Below are positions 1-7,826 of a stretch of DNA of 64,000 nt, in pieces; position 1 is the stretch's first letter, and each line of letters begins with the position of its first letter. Below the pieces are notes generated by a model. The model saw nothing but the letters and a program-made list of their open reading frames with translations. It made no database searches and had not been told where the DNA came from. A program made the translations under genes and the position numbers. Origin of the DNA: Acidobacteriota bacterium (GTDB lineage: Bacteria > Acidobacteriota > Thermoanaerobaculia > UBA5066); NCBI GenBank assembly GCA_016716715.1, contig JADJVE010000004.1:248001-312000 (forward strand), read 5' to 3'.

Positions 1-108
1 GAACACCTCGCCCCGGTGAAGCTCGAAGGAGGCGTCCGTCACGACCTCGCGGTCGCCGTAGCGCTTCGCGAGACCCTCGGCGGACAGGACGACGGGCGAG
101 GCGCTCAC
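1..108 (-). CDS. ABC transporter ATP-binding protein, N-terminal fragment
   Basis: Only the first 36 codons lie in the window; the rest runs off the left edge. The GTG start at 108 gives MSASPVVLSAEGLAKRYGDR followed by EVVTDASFELHRGEVF, which is the usual opening of an ABC ATPase: a beta strand, the A-loop aromatic residue (KRYG) and the strand leading to the Walker A loop. Walker A itself is outside the window. The transported substrate cannot be told. The gene lies downstream of the nucleotidyltransferase gene on the same strand, with a 40-base gap. Confidence 0.75.
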   Translation of the reverse strand, partial: MSASPVVLSAEGLAKRYGDREVVTDASFELHRGEVF

Positions 109-148
109 GGCAGACGTTTTACGCCATCCGTCAAGCGGCGGTTTCCTC

Positions 149-772
149 TCAGCGCTCGACAGGTCCCTCGCTGACCCGCTGCGCGAGCGCCCAAAGGCGC
201 CCGTACTCGTCCCGGACGCTCGGGTGGAGCTTCTCTCCGAGCTCTTTCGGCAGCTTCAGCGCCTCGATCGTCCGCTGGACGTCGGCGAGGTCGACGAGTC
301 GGCGGTGCTCGGCCGAAAGGCCGGACGCGATCTTCAGCTCGAGGAGCGTCTCCAGCGGGACGACGCGGAGCCCGCCCTTCTCGACCGACACGCTAGCCGG
401 CGCGGGAAAGACGACATCCTTCGGCTTGCCGTCGCCCGGAAAGTCCCCGGCGGCGATTACGTCGATCCGGACGCCGGTCTCGGCGTCCTTAAAGCTCTTC
501 AGCGCCCCCGCGAATGCGGGAACGTATCCCCTGCCGACGAGGCGCTCCCGGAATCTCTCGAGGGACTCCCGGGTGAGCAGCACATCCACGTCCACGGTCT
601 CCCGGACGAACCCGTGAATGTTCAGCGCCATCCCTCCAAGAATCGCGTACGGGATGCCCTCGGCGTCGAGCCGCGCCGCGAGCGACCGGAGCGTCCTGTG
701 CACGGCCCCGCGCCCCCCGAAGAAGGCCTCGGACTCGCGCAGAACCGAGTCGACGTCGCGCGCCTCGCTCAC
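149..772 (-). CDS. Nucleotidyltransferase-fold protein (AbiEii/MNT-like)
   Basis: A 207-residue protein starting at GTG 772. Residues about 40-70 read IPYAILGGMALNIHGFVRET followed by VDVDVLL: the GG(M/S) helix and the D-x-D metal pair typical of the DNA polymerase beta-like nucleotidyltransferase superfamily, close to the AbiEii/DUF6036 groups. A later stretch (ETLLELKIASG) is the usual conserved Lys-containing helix of these proteins. Families of this kind include toxin-antitoxin enzymes, but no partner gene is visible here, so a toxin role is not claimed. A TAAGAT box (779-784, minus strand) sits six bases before the GTG, suggesting a leaderless transcript. Confidence 0.7.
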   Translation of the reverse strand: MSEARDVDSVLRESEAFFGGRGAVHRTLRSLAARLDAEGIPYAILGGMALNIHGFVRETVDVDVLLTRESLERFRERLVGRGYVPAFAGALKSFKDAETGVRIDVIAAGDFPGDGKPKDVVFPAPASVSVEKGGLRVVPLETLLELKIASGLSAEHRRLVDLADVQRTIEALKLPKELGEKLHPSVRDEYGRLWALAQRVSEGPVER

Positions 773-778
773 GAAATG

Positions 779-784
779 ATCTTA
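779..784 (-). promoter_or_regulatory. -10-like box TAAGAT, leaderless start of nucleotidyltransferase gene
   Basis: TAAGAT on the minus strand ends six bases before the GTG at 772. There is no purine-rich ribosome-binding site in between. The spacing matches the other boxes in this window that lie 5-8 bases from a start codon. Confidence 0.45.
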
Positions 785-823
785 GACCCGGAACCGCACC
801 GACTTCCGGCACAATACGCGGCC

Positions 824-1657
824 GTGACGCTCCGCACCCGTCGCCTCCTCCTCTGGTTCGCGCCCTCCGCGCTCGGGCTCCTCACCGCCGGCGTCCTGGC
901 TGGAGGTGCTGCCGCGGGCTTGTCCGGCCGCCTCGGCGAGCGCGTGGGAGAGGGACCGCTCGCGCTCCCGACGCCCGCCGCGGCGCCGGCCGTTCCCGCA
1001 AGCGGCACGTTCCGGATCGTCGCGCTCGGCGACTCGCTCACGCGCGGCACCGGCGACGCGGCGGGCGGAGGCGGCTACCCCGAGCGCGTCGCGGCAGCGC
1101 TGCGGAAGGCGGGCCTCACGGTGACGGTCGACAACCTCGCGGTCGATGGTTCCGAGACCGGGGATTTTCTTAGAAAGGTGGAAGAGGCGGCGGTGAAGGA
1201 ACGGATCGCCGGCGCGAACCTCATCCTGCTGTCCATCGGGGGCAACGATCTGAGCCACTCCCTGCCTTCGATGACGGCGCCAGGCGCGGGCGCCGAGTCC
1301 GATCCCACCGCGCCCGCGCTGCGCATTGCCTCTTCCAACCTTCAAAGAATTCTTTCTCTTCTCCGAGCCTCGAATCCCTCCGCTCCGATCCGGATCCTCG
1401 GCCTCTACGATCCCTTCCCGGAGGGCTTCGACCGGAAGATGGCTCGCGCGACTCTCCTGAAGTGGAACGTGGCGCTGGAGGAAGCGAGCTTCGGCGTCGA
1501 GAACGCGCTCGTCGTGCCGACCGCGGACGTTTTCGACGGCCGGCCCGACCGCCTCTCGCCCGACCGTTTCCACCCGGGAGCGGACGGCTACTCGGAAATC
1601 GCCGCGCGCGTCTTCCAGACGCTGCGCGTTCCCGCACGCGAGGGGCGCACGTCGTGA
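824..1657 (+). CDS. SGNH/GDSL-family hydrolase, membrane-anchored or secreted
   Basis: A 277-residue serine esterase/lipase-like protein. An N-terminal hydrophobic segment (residues about 8-35) is a signal peptide or anchor, followed by an Ala/Pro linker. The SGNH blocks are clear: GDSLTRG (block I nucleophile Ser), the Gly of block II in NLAVDGSETGD, GGND (block III) and DRFHPGADGY (block V, catalytic Asp and His). GTG 824 is chosen because the longer upstream frame is antisense to the nucleotidyltransferase gene. The stop overlaps the next start as GTGA. Two AT-rich patches (1163-1187 and 1331-1364) belong to the repeat family described below. The substrate is unknown; TesA-like lysophospholipase or acyl-ester hydrolase activity is possible. 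Confidence 0.85.
   Translation: MTLRTRRLLLWFAPSALGLLTAGVLAGGAAAGLSGRLGERVGEGPLALPTPAAAPAVPASGTFRIVALGDSLTRGTGDAAGGGGYPERVAAALRKAGLTVTVDNLAVDGSETGDFLRKVEEAAVKERIAGANLILLSIGGNDLSHSLPSMTAPGAGAESDPTAPALRIASSNLQRILSLLRASNPSAPIRILGLYDPFPEGFDRKMARATLLKWNVALEEASFGVENALVVPTADVFDGRPDRLSPDRFHPGADGYSEIAARVFQTLRVPAREGRTS
1163..1187 (+). repeat. AT-rich purine repeat, copy 1 (in SGNH hydrolase gene)
   Basis: Reads GATTTTCTTAGAAAGGTGG and then AAGAGG, against the core GATTTTCTTAGAAGGTGAA. It is translated as GDFLRKVEE. The codons TTT, CTT and AGA are atypical for the surrounding GC-rich gene. Confidence 0.6.
1331..1364 (-). repeat. AT-rich purine repeat, copy 2 (in SGNH hydrolase gene)
   Basis: The minus strand reads a purine tract, then GAATTCTTTGAAGGTTGG and AAGA. 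The orientation relative to the gene is opposite to copy 1, 150 bases away. It is translated as SSNLQRILSLL. Confidence 0.5.
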
Positions 1658-2514
1658 CCGAGATCCGCGAGGAGGCGGGCGTCGACATCGGCGCGACGCT
1701 CGCCAAGGCGGTCGTCGTCCCGGTGGGAGCCAGCCTCGAGACGTTCGAGTCCTTCGTCTGCCCCTCGGGTGACCTCCCCGCGCTCGCGGCATTCCTGACG
1801 GCCCGCTCGGGCCTGCGCCTCGCGGCCACGGGCGCGGGCGCGCATCGCCTCAGGAGCCTCGTGCCGTCGGCCGGCCCCCCGGTCCTCACCGACGAGTTCG
1901 AGGCCTGGGGCGAGGGCGAGAAGATCCTCATCCGCAAGGCCGATTTCACGCCGACGACTCCGCACTACCTCGTCAGCCTCGGGACGGGCACGTCGATTCT
2001 GCGCATCGGGCAGGAAGGGCGCGTCTCGCGCGCGGGTGGCACCGGCCTCGGCGGCGGCACGCTGCGCGGCTTCGGCCAGCTGCTGCTCGGGCAGGTCGAC
2101 CACGACGCCCTCACGGCCCTCGCGTTCCAGGGCGACCGGCGCCGCGTGGATCTCCTCGTGCGAGACCTGTACCCCTCGGGCGAGATCGCGCTCCAGGGCG
2201 ACCTCACGGCCTCGAACCTCGGACGCATCGCGTCGCGCGACTCGCGCGACGTCGCGAACGCGATCACCGGCCTCGTCGGCGAGAACATCGGCCTGCTCGC
2301 GGCGGCCCTCTCGAAGCAGGAGGCCGTCCCCTTCCCGCTCGACATCGTCTACGCGGGCGCCACGCTGCGGCAGAACGTCGCGCTGCGCGACGTTCTCGCC
2401 TTTGCCACGTCCATCGGCGGCGCGCGCGCGCGGTTCCTCCCGAACGGAGAGTTCGTGGGCGCGGTCGGCGCGCTCGCCCGGGCGCGGAAGCTCGCCGAAG
2501 GAGGCCCCCGGTGA
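1654..2514 (+). CDS. coaW: Type II pantothenate kinase (CoaW/Fumble family)
   Basis: A 286-residue ASKHA-fold kinase that phosphorylates pantothenate, the first step of coenzyme A synthesis, in the cytosol. Residues about 8-20 (GVDIGATLAKAVV) are the phosphate-1 loop. YLVSLGTGTSI and GGTGLGGGTLRG are the signature glycine-rich motifs of the type II PanK family (bacterial CoaW and eukaryotic PANK), and DIVYAGATLRQN matches the family's adenosine-site motif. The GTG start overlaps the preceding stop, and the stop overlaps the following GTG, so the three genes are translationally coupled. Length is normal for bacterial members (about 270-290). Type II enzymes are usually less feedback-inhibited by CoA; that is family knowledge, not shown here. 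Confidence 0.85.
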   Translation: MTEIREEAGVDIGATLAKAVVVPVGASLETFESFVCPSGDLPALAAFLTARSGLRLAATGAGAHRLRSLVPSAGPPVLTDEFEAWGEGEKILIRKADFTPTTPHYLVSLGTGTSILRIGQEGRVSRAGGTGLGGGTLRGFGQLLLGQVDHDALTALAFQGDRRRVDLLVRDLYPSGEIALQGDLTASNLGRIASRDSRDVANAITGLVGENIGLLAAALSKQEAVPFPLDIVYAGATLRQNVALRDVLAFATSIGGARARFLPNGEFVGAVGALARARKLAEGGPR

Positions 2515-3287
2515 AACCCACGTTCGACCTCGAAGGCCGCGTCGCCCTCGTGACCGGCGCTTCCCGCGGGATCGGCGCCGACATCGCCCGCACGCTCGCG
2601 GCCGCGAACGCGCGCGTCGCCCTGCACTACGGGTCCTCGCACGAGGCCGCGCGCGCCGTCGCGGATTCCATCGCGGCCGCCGGCCACGCCCGCCCGCTGC
2701 TCGTCTCCGCCGACGCCGCCGACGCGGACGCCCGGCGCCGCGCGATGGCCGAGGTCGTGAAGGGCCTCGGCGCGCCCGGGATCCTCGTGAACAACGCCGG
2801 CTTCTACAAGCCGAACCCCTTCGAGGGGACGGACGACGCCGCGTTCCTGACGCGCTGGCGGGCCACGATGGCCGTGAACCTCGAGGCCTCGGCGCACTTC
2901 TCGTTCCTCGCGCTCCCGGCGATGCGCGAGCGGAAATGGGGGCGCATCGTCATGATCGCCTCGCGCTCGGCCTTCCGGGCCGAGACGGACCACCCGGACT
3001 ACGCCGTCTCGAAGGCCGGCATGGTGAACCTCGCCCGCTGCCTCGCCCGCAACGAGGGGCCGCGGGGCGTCACGGCGAACTCCGTCTGCCCGGGCTGGGT
3101 CCGGACGGAGGCCGTCCGCGAGGCCCTCGACGGTCCGCAGGCGGCCGAGGTCCTCTCCCAGATTCCGCTCGGACGCGTCGCCTCGACGGACGACGTCGCG
3201 CACGCGGTCCTGTACCTCGTGTCGCCGCTGGGCTCGTACGCGAACGGAATCGCGATCCCCCTTAACGGCGGCTCGTACCTCCACTGA
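2511..3287 (+). CDS. Short-chain dehydrogenase/reductase (SDR, FabG-like)
   Basis: A 258-residue classical SDR oxidoreductase. The Rossmann motif TGASRGIG lies near residue 17, NNAG near residue 95, the catalytic Ser in IASRSAFRAE, and YAVSKAG supplies the Tyr-x-x-x-Lys pair. The C-terminal PGWVRTEAV is the usual post-catalytic PG motif. The GTG start overlaps the pantothenate kinase stop (GTGA). The substrate is not evident. FabG-type 3-oxoacyl reductases, sugar dehydrogenases and related enzymes share all these motifs, so only the family is assigned. Confidence 0.85.
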   Translation: MKPTFDLEGRVALVTGASRGIGADIARTLAAANARVALHYGSSHEAARAVADSIAAAGHARPLLVSADAADADARRRAMAEVVKGLGAPGILVNNAGFYKPNPFEGTDDAAFLTRWRATMAVNLEASAHFSFLALPAMRERKWGRIVMIASRSAFRAETDHPDYAVSKAGMVNLARCLARNEGPRGVTANSVCPGWVRTEAVREALDGPQAAEVLSQIPLGRVASTDDVAHAVLYLVSPLGSYANGIAIPLNGGSYLH

Positions 3288-3317
3288 ATCACTTGCGCCC
3301 GGGGCGGGAAACGGGCG

Positions 3318-3323
3318 GATAAT
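3318..3323 (+). promoter_or_regulatory. -10-like box GATAAT before the 135-residue protein
   Basis: GATAAT lies 12 bases before the ATG at 3336, in the 48-base spacer after the SDR gene. It marks a likely separate transcription start. No convincing -35 box is seen. Confidence 0.4.
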
Positions 3324-3335
3324 TCGCTCAGGACC

Positions 3336-3743
3336 ATGCGCAAGGGCAACTGCGTCCTCGTCGCGCTCATGCTCGCCGGCGCGGCCGCCGCCGCGGAGGA
3401 TGCCGTCGCGCCCCTCCGCCTCCCGCCCATCGAGACCTTCAAGCTGTTCCCGCAGGCCGCGCCCGAGCCACGCGTCGAACTGTCGGGCGCCCTGGAGGAC
3501 CGCCGGCTCTTCCATCAGCCGGGGGACCCGGACTCGCAGTTCACGCTCGGCAAGCCGTCCCCGCAGGGCGAGGTGCGCGTTCTCGCGGTAGTCGACGTGA
3601 ACGAGATCTTCCTGAAGGCGATCGCGCCCGACCCGCTCGTCTCCTCGAGCGACACGCGCCCGCGGGCGGCCGGGAGCTTCCTGCCCGTCGACGGCCAGGG
3701 GCGGCCGTACCAGCTCCGTCTCGGAGCCCGCCTCGTCTGGTAA
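3336..3743 (+). CDS. Hypothetical secreted protein
   Basis: A 135-residue protein I do not recognise. Residues 1-20 (MRKGNCVLVALMLAGAAAAA) form a signal peptide with an Ala-rich cleavage region. The mature part is Pro-rich and acidic with no cysteines and contains RLPPIETFKLFPQAAPEPRV and EVRVLAVVDVNEIFLKAI. It is probably periplasmic or extracellular. It sits directly before the VWFA gene on the same strand and could be co-transcribed with it. Nothing in it suggests an enzyme. Confidence 0.6.
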   Translation: MRKGNCVLVALMLAGAAAAAEDAVAPLRLPPIETFKLFPQAAPEPRVELSGALEDRRLFHQPGDPDSQFTLGKPSPQGEVRVLAVVDVNEIFLKAIAPDPLVSSSDTRPRAAGSFLPVDGQGRPYQLRLGARLVW

Positions 3744-3747
3744 GTGG

Positions 3748-3753
3748 TAGCCT
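3748..3753 (+). promoter_or_regulatory. -10-like box TAGCCT before the VWFA gene
   Basis: TAGCCT ends eight bases before the ATG at 3762, overlapping the end of the preceding gene. No ribosome-binding site lies between. This is the weakest box of the leaderless series. Confidence 0.3.
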
Positions 3754-3761
3754 GCCGATCG

Positions 3762-5498
3762 ATGAGACGTGTTCTCTCGCTCGCCCTCGCGTTCGCGCTT
3801 GCCCTTCCCGCCTTCTCGGCCCAGACGACGTCCGGGGTCTCGAAGTCGGTCGAAGTCTCCGTCACGAACCTCGACGTCGTGGTGACCGACGCGAACGGCA
3901 AGCCGATCGCGGACCTCACCGCCGCGGACTTCGAGGTGAAGCAGGACGGCGTCGTCCAGCCCCTCACGAACTTCTCCTTCATCCGCAACGGCCCGGCCGC
4001 CGCGCCGGCCCAGGCCGCGGAGCCCGCCCCCCAGGCCGCGCCGGCCCCCGCGCTGCCCGCGTACGAGCCCCCGCAGGCCGCCCGGGCCCACCTCGTCGTC
4101 TTCGTGGACGAGCTCCACCTGACGGCCGTCAACAAGAACCGCGCCCTCAAGAGCCTGCGCAAGTACCTGCCGACCGTCGTCGGCCCGAACGTCGAGGTCC
4201 AGTTCGTGACGTGGGACCGCGCGCTGCGCATCCGCGGCCCGTTCACGAGCGACATGGCGATCCTCTCCTCGCTCATGGACTCTCTCGAGCACGAGACGAC
4301 GATCGGCGAGGTCACCAAGCGCGAGCACGACCAGATCGTCCGGGAGATCGACTCCGCGGTCATGGCGGGCGCGACCGCCGGCCCCACTCTCCTGAGCAAC
4401 GCGATCCTGAACCTCCGCTCCTGGTGCGACCAGCAGGCCGCTCTCGTGGACACGACGCTCGAGGCCCTGCACGCCTCGTTCGCGGCCGTGTCCGGCGTCG
4501 AGGGACGCAAGGTCCTCTTTCTCGTGACCGAAAAGTTCACCCCGGCGCCGGGGCGCGACATCTGGGACTACCTCCTGTACGGGACCACACGCGCCGGCAC
4601 GGTGACGTCCATCGCCTCCTCGCGCCGTGGCGGCGGAAACTCGGACGTGAACGACCTCTCGTGGACGGCCTGGGACCGGGGCCCCGCGTTCCGGGCCCTC
4701 ACGCCCCGCGCGAACGCGGCCGGGATCTCGATCGTCACGATCGACAGCGCGGGCCTCACGACGGACGAAATGCTCTCCGCGGAGAACGCCGCGGCCGTCG
4801 GACGGATGGACGAGGGGATCAGCCAGATCGACATGCAGATGGCGATGGGCCTGCTCGCGGACGAGACCGGCGGCAAGACGATCACGGGCCGCAACGACCT
4901 CGCCGTCGCCCTGAAAGACCTCGAGGCCGACTGGACCGCGTACTACTCGCTCGGCTACGAGAGCCCGAGCGCGAAGCCCGGCGTGCCGCGCGCCGTCAAG
5001 GTGTCCGTGAAGCGCCCCGGAGCCAGCGTCCGCTCCCGGAAGGCCGTCATCGAGCGCACGCCCGAGGAGAAGGTCTCAGACGCGGTTCTCACCGGCGTCC
5101 ACATTCCGCGCACGAGCAACCCGCTCCGCGCGTCGCTCACGATCGGGACCCCGAAACCGTCCGGGAAGATGTGGCTCGTCCCGCTCGAGTTCAAGATCCC
5201 GTTCGACAAGCTCACGCTCGTGCCGCAGGGCGGGCGCGCGAAGGGGGCCGTCCTCTTCACCGCCGTCTCGGCGACGCCCGACGGGCGCATCTCCCCCGTC
5301 ACGACGGAGCGGGCCCCGATCGACGTGCCCGAGAACGAGCTCGCGGGCCTGTCGGGGAAGGCGTTCACGTACTCGGCGACGCTCAAGGTCCGGCCCGGCC
5401 CGCAGATCTTCTCGACGGGTCTCACGGACGAGGTCTCGCGCCTCACGAGCTACGTCCAGCCCCACGTCCTCATCGGCGACAAGCCCGGGAAGCGCTGA
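3762..5498 (+). CDS. Secreted VWFA-related domain protein (acidobacterial TIGR03436 type)
   Basis: A 578-residue exported protein. ATG 3762 is preferred to the in-frame GTG at 3744 because it begins a clean signal peptide (MRRVLSLALAFALALPAFSA). Next comes a beta-rich segment with VTNLDVVVTDANGKPI and ADFEVKQDGVVQPLTNF, the hallmark opening of VWFA-related Acidobacterial proteins, then an Ala/Pro linker and a von Willebrand A-like domain (about residues 110-400). The MIDAS-like position reads FVDELH rather than the canonical DxSxS, so metal binding is doubtful. The C-terminal part contains AYYSLGYESP, typical of the family. These proteins are abundant in Acidobacteriota; their function is unknown, perhaps adhesion or envelope assembly. 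Confidence 0.85.
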   Translation: MRRVLSLALAFALALPAFSAQTTSGVSKSVEVSVTNLDVVVTDANGKPIADLTAADFEVKQDGVVQPLTNFSFIRNGPAAAPAQAAEPAPQAAPAPALPAYEPPQAARAHLVVFVDELHLTAVNKNRALKSLRKYLPTVVGPNVEVQFVTWDRALRIRGPFTSDMAILSSLMDSLEHETTIGEVTKREHDQIVREIDSAVMAGATAGPTLLSNAILNLRSWCDQQAALVDTTLEALHASFAAVSGVEGRKVLFLVTEKFTPAPGRDIWDYLLYGTTRAGTVTSIASSRRGGGNSDVNDLSWTAWDRGPAFRALTPRANAAGISIVTIDSAGLTTDEMLSAENAAAVGRMDEGISQIDMQMAMGLLADETGGKTITGRNDLAVALKDLEADWTAYYSLGYESPSAKPGVPRAVKVSVKRPGASVRSRKAVIERTPEEKVSDAVLTGVHIPRTSNPLRASLTIGTPKPSGKMWLVPLEFKIPFDKLTLVPQGGRAKGAVLFTAVSATPDGRISPVTTERAPIDVPENELAGLSGKAFTYSATLKVRPGPQIFSTGLTDEVSRLTSYVQPHVLIGDKPGKR

Positions 5499-5527
5499 GA
5501 ATCCCGCGGCGGCAAATCCACCATGGG

Positions 5528-5998
5528 TCAGCCGTATGCGTACGACAGGAAAAGGCACGCTTCTTCCGCCCCATCGGCGTGGAAGAGGACGAGAAATTCG
5601 AACGCTCGCCCGCTCTTCAACCGGAGGCTCGCCGGCCGGCCGGCGGCGCCCGACGCCGGAACGCCGCGGGCCCCGCAGCGGCCCGGCGCGAGCGCGACGA
5701 GGCGGAACAGAGGCGATCGGGAGTCCGCGGCGAGATCGACCTGCTCGAGAGCCAGCGCGCGAGCCAGCGCCTCTACTTCGGCCGCGGGCGCCCGAAACGA
5801 GCACGAGGCGTCGCGCGTCGTCCCCTCCATCCGGCAGTCGAGGTTTCTCGGCGTCACGCCGTGGGCGGCGAGGAGCGCCGTGACGTCCGACAGCAAGCCG
5901 GCGCGATTGCCGAAGTCCCACGCGCGCGCACAGCCGACGAGCGCGCCCAGCGCGAGCGCCGCGACGGCGGCCGGCCGCGACCGGATGAGGCCCCTCAT
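5528..5998 (-). CDS. Hypothetical lipoprotein
   Basis: A 156-residue protein beginning with a short hydrophobic stretch ending in LGALVGC, a plausible lipobox with Cys at about residue 22, so the product is probably anchored in a membrane by lipid. The rest contains several cysteines (NLDCRME, DASCSFR) and no recognised domain. The ATG overlaps the TGA of the upstream DUF2277 gene (ATGA), so the two are translationally coupled. Confidence 0.6.
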   Translation of the reverse strand: MRGLIRSRPAAVAALALGALVGCARAWDFGNRAGLLSDVTALLAAHGVTPRNLDCRMEGTTRDASCSFRAPAAEVEALARALALEQVDLAADSRSPLFRLVALAPGRCGARGVPASGAAGRPASLRLKSGRAFEFLVLFHADGAEEACLFLSYAYG

Positions 5999-6285
5999 CG
6001 GGCCGGTTTGCCGGGCCGCGTGCCGAACCTCGCCGCGTTCCTCTCTCTGGCCTTCACAGCCTCCGTCTCACGGTCTCTCGGCCCGGCGTTCGTCACGAGC
6101 GAGTCGATGAGGCGCCGCGCGGCCGCCTCGACCTGATCCACGGCGCGGTCGAACGCGGCCTCGTTGGCCTGCGACGGCTTGTTGAAGCCGCTCAGCTTGC
6201 GCACGAACTGGAGCGACGAGGCCCGGATCTCCTCGCGCGTCGCCGGCGGCTCGAAGTTGAAGAGCGTCCTGATGTTCCGGCACAT
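5995..6285 (-). CDS. DUF2277 family protein
   Basis: A 96-residue protein starting at ATG 6285. That start is chosen over an upstream in-frame ATG because MCRNIRTLFNFEPPATREEI is the conserved N-terminus of DUF2277 and a GGGAGG ribosome-binding site precedes it. The conserved LQFVRKLSGFNKPSQANE stretch follows. It is a small cytoplasmic protein, mostly helical, of unknown function, found widely in GC-rich bacteria. It is coupled to the lipoprotein gene downstream by ATGA. Confidence 0.85.
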   Translation of the reverse strand: MCRNIRTLFNFEPPATREEIRASSLQFVRKLSGFNKPSQANEAAFDRAVDQVEAAARRLIDSLVTNAGPRDRETEAVKARERNAARFGTRPGKPAR

Positions 6286-6366
6286 CGTCCCTCCCGTCTT
6301 TGCGACGATACCGCTCACGGCGCCCGCCGGCCTCCCGTAAACTCGCCCGTCCCCTCAGGAGGCCGA

Positions 6367-7224
6367 ATGCCGAGCACCCCGGAATCGCTGGAAGGCGTCC
6401 ATCTCTTCGAGCACCTGAGCGCCGCCGACCGCTCGGGGCTGGCGGAGGCCGTCGACCAGCGCGCGCTCGCGGCCGGCGAGACGCTGTTCTCGACGGGCGA
6501 CCCCGGCGAGTCGCTCTTCGTCGTGAAGTCCGGCCAGGTGGAGCTGTTCCTCAAGGACACTGCCGGCCAGAAGATCGTCCTCTCGGTCGCGGGGCCCGGC
6601 GACATCTTCGGCGAGCTCGCGCTCCTAGACGGCGGCGCGCGCTCGGCCACGGCCGCGGCCCTCGACGCGGCCGAGCTCCTCGAGCTGAACCGCGTGCACC
6701 TTCTTCCGCTCTTCCAGAAGAGCCCGGGCGTGGCGCTGCGACTGCTCGGCGCCATGGCGCACATGACGCGCCAGGCCGACGACCTCCTCAAGGCCCGCGT
6801 CTCGCGCAACGCGAACGTCGAGGCCGAGGCGCACCTCAGCGGCCTGCAGAAAATCGCCGACGTGATCAGCGACTTCAGCGGCCGGATGCCGTTCCTCATC
6901 CTGAACGCGCTCTGGTTCGGGGTCTGGATCGCCGTCAACACCCTGCCGCTCGGCCTGCCCGCGTTCGACCCCTACCCGTTCGGCCTCCTCACGATGATCG
7001 TCTCGCTCGAGGCGATCTTCCTGTCGTGCTTCGTCCTCATCAGCCAGAACCGGCAGGCCGAGAAGGACCACGTGCGCGCCGACATCGAGTACGACGTGAA
7101 CATCAAGGCCGAGCTCGAGGTCGCCCACCTGCACGAGAAGACCGACCGCCTTCGCGCCGAGATGCTCGAGCGCTTCATGCGAATCGAGAAGGCGCTCGCG
7201 GGCGGCGCGCCGAACGGCCGCTAG
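6367..7224 (+). CDS. Cyclic nucleotide-binding domain protein with DUF1003 membrane domain
   Basis: A 285-residue protein. Residues about 10-125 form a CRP/FNR-type cyclic nucleotide-binding barrel (GETLFSTGDPGESLFVVKSG, then GDIFGELALLDGGARSATAA, with the phosphate-binding cassette Glu and Arg present). Residues about 165-265 are a DUF1003 domain with two membrane helices (FLILNALWFGVWIAVNTLPL and LTMIVSLEAIFLSCFVLIS) and the conserved NRQAEKDHVRADIEYDVN tail. There is no DNA-binding domain, so it looks like a ligand-sensing inner-membrane protein. An AGGAGG site precedes the ATG. Its TAG stop shares the CTAG with the convergent acetyltransferase gene. Confidence 0.85.
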   Translation: MPSTPESLEGVHLFEHLSAADRSGLAEAVDQRALAAGETLFSTGDPGESLFVVKSGQVELFLKDTAGQKIVLSVAGPGDIFGELALLDGGARSATAAALDAAELLELNRVHLLPLFQKSPGVALRLLGAMAHMTRQADDLLKARVSRNANVEAEAHLSGLQKIADVISDFSGRMPFLILNALWFGVWIAVNTLPLGLPAFDPYPFGLLTMIVSLEAIFLSCFVLISQNRQAEKDHVRADIEYDVNIKAELEVAHLHEKTDRLRAEMLERFMRIEKALAGGAPNGR

Positions 7225-7826
7225 GAGTCCGGGGGCGCGTGGCGGGCCAGCCGGCCCGCGAGGTGCCGCTTCACGTCCGGCCACTCCGCCACGAGGATGC
7301 TGTACATCACGCTGTCGCGGACGGTGCCGTCGCGGCGGGCCTGATGGTGGCGGAGAACCCCGTCCTTCTTCGCGCCCAGAGCCTCGATCGCACGCTGGCT
7401 CGCGAAGTTGAAGTTGTCGGTCCGGAGGCCCACGACCGCGCAGCCGAGCGCCTCGAACGCGTGCGCGAGGAGCAGCAGCTTGCACGCGGTGTTCACGTGA
7501 CTCTTCTGCCAGCGCGCCGCGTACCACGTGTACCCGATCTCGACGCGGTCGATCGCGGCGACGATGTCGTGGTAGCGCGTCGTCCCGACGATCGCGCCCG
7601 AGCCCGTCTCGCGCACCGCCCACGGCAGCATCTGGCCGGCCTGTTGCCCCGCGAGCGCGTCGGCCACGTACTTTGCGGTCTGCCCCGGCTCCGGCACCGA
7701 CGTGAACCAGAGCTCCCAGAGCTTCCCGTCCGCTGCTGCGGCGGCGAGGCCCGCCTCGTGTCCGGCCCCGAGCGGCTCCAGGCGGACGCCGATTCCTTCG
7801 AGAGTGACCGGGCCGGGGTTGATCAC
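7221..7826 (-). CDS. GNAT family N-acetyltransferase
   Basis: A 201-residue acetyltransferase of the RimJ/RimL-like GNAT group. VTLEGIGVRLEPL and ELWFTSVPEP are the usual N-terminal strand and loop. VGTTRYHDI and RVEIGYTWYAARWQKSHVNT are motifs A/B that bind acetyl-CoA, followed by GLRTDNFNFASQRAIEALGA. The target is unknown; members acetylate ribosomal proteins, antibiotics or small amines. The GTG start overlaps the DUF2238 stop (GTGA). The end is convergent with the cyclic nucleotide-binding gene, both stops sharing CTAG at 7221-7224. Confidence 0.8.
   Translation of the reverse strand: MINPGPVTLEGIGVRLEPLGAGHEAGLAAAAADGKLWELWFTSVPEPGQTAKYVADALAGQQAGQMLPWAVRETGSGAIVGTTRYHDIVAAIDRVEIGYTWYAARWQKSHVNTACKLLLLAHAFEALGCAVVGLRTDNFNFASQRAIEALGAKKDGVLRHHQARRDGTVRDSVMYSILVAEWPDVKRHLAGRLARHAPPDS

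Noticed and set aside
149..772. Toxin-antitoxin module (AbiEii-like)
   Set aside because: Only the nucleotidyltransferase fold is seen; no antitoxin partner lies on either side.
2349..4472. A 707-codon minus-strand open frame
   Set aside because: Antisense to pantothenate kinase, SDR, a small secreted protein and the VWFA gene; the composition is that of a shadow frame.
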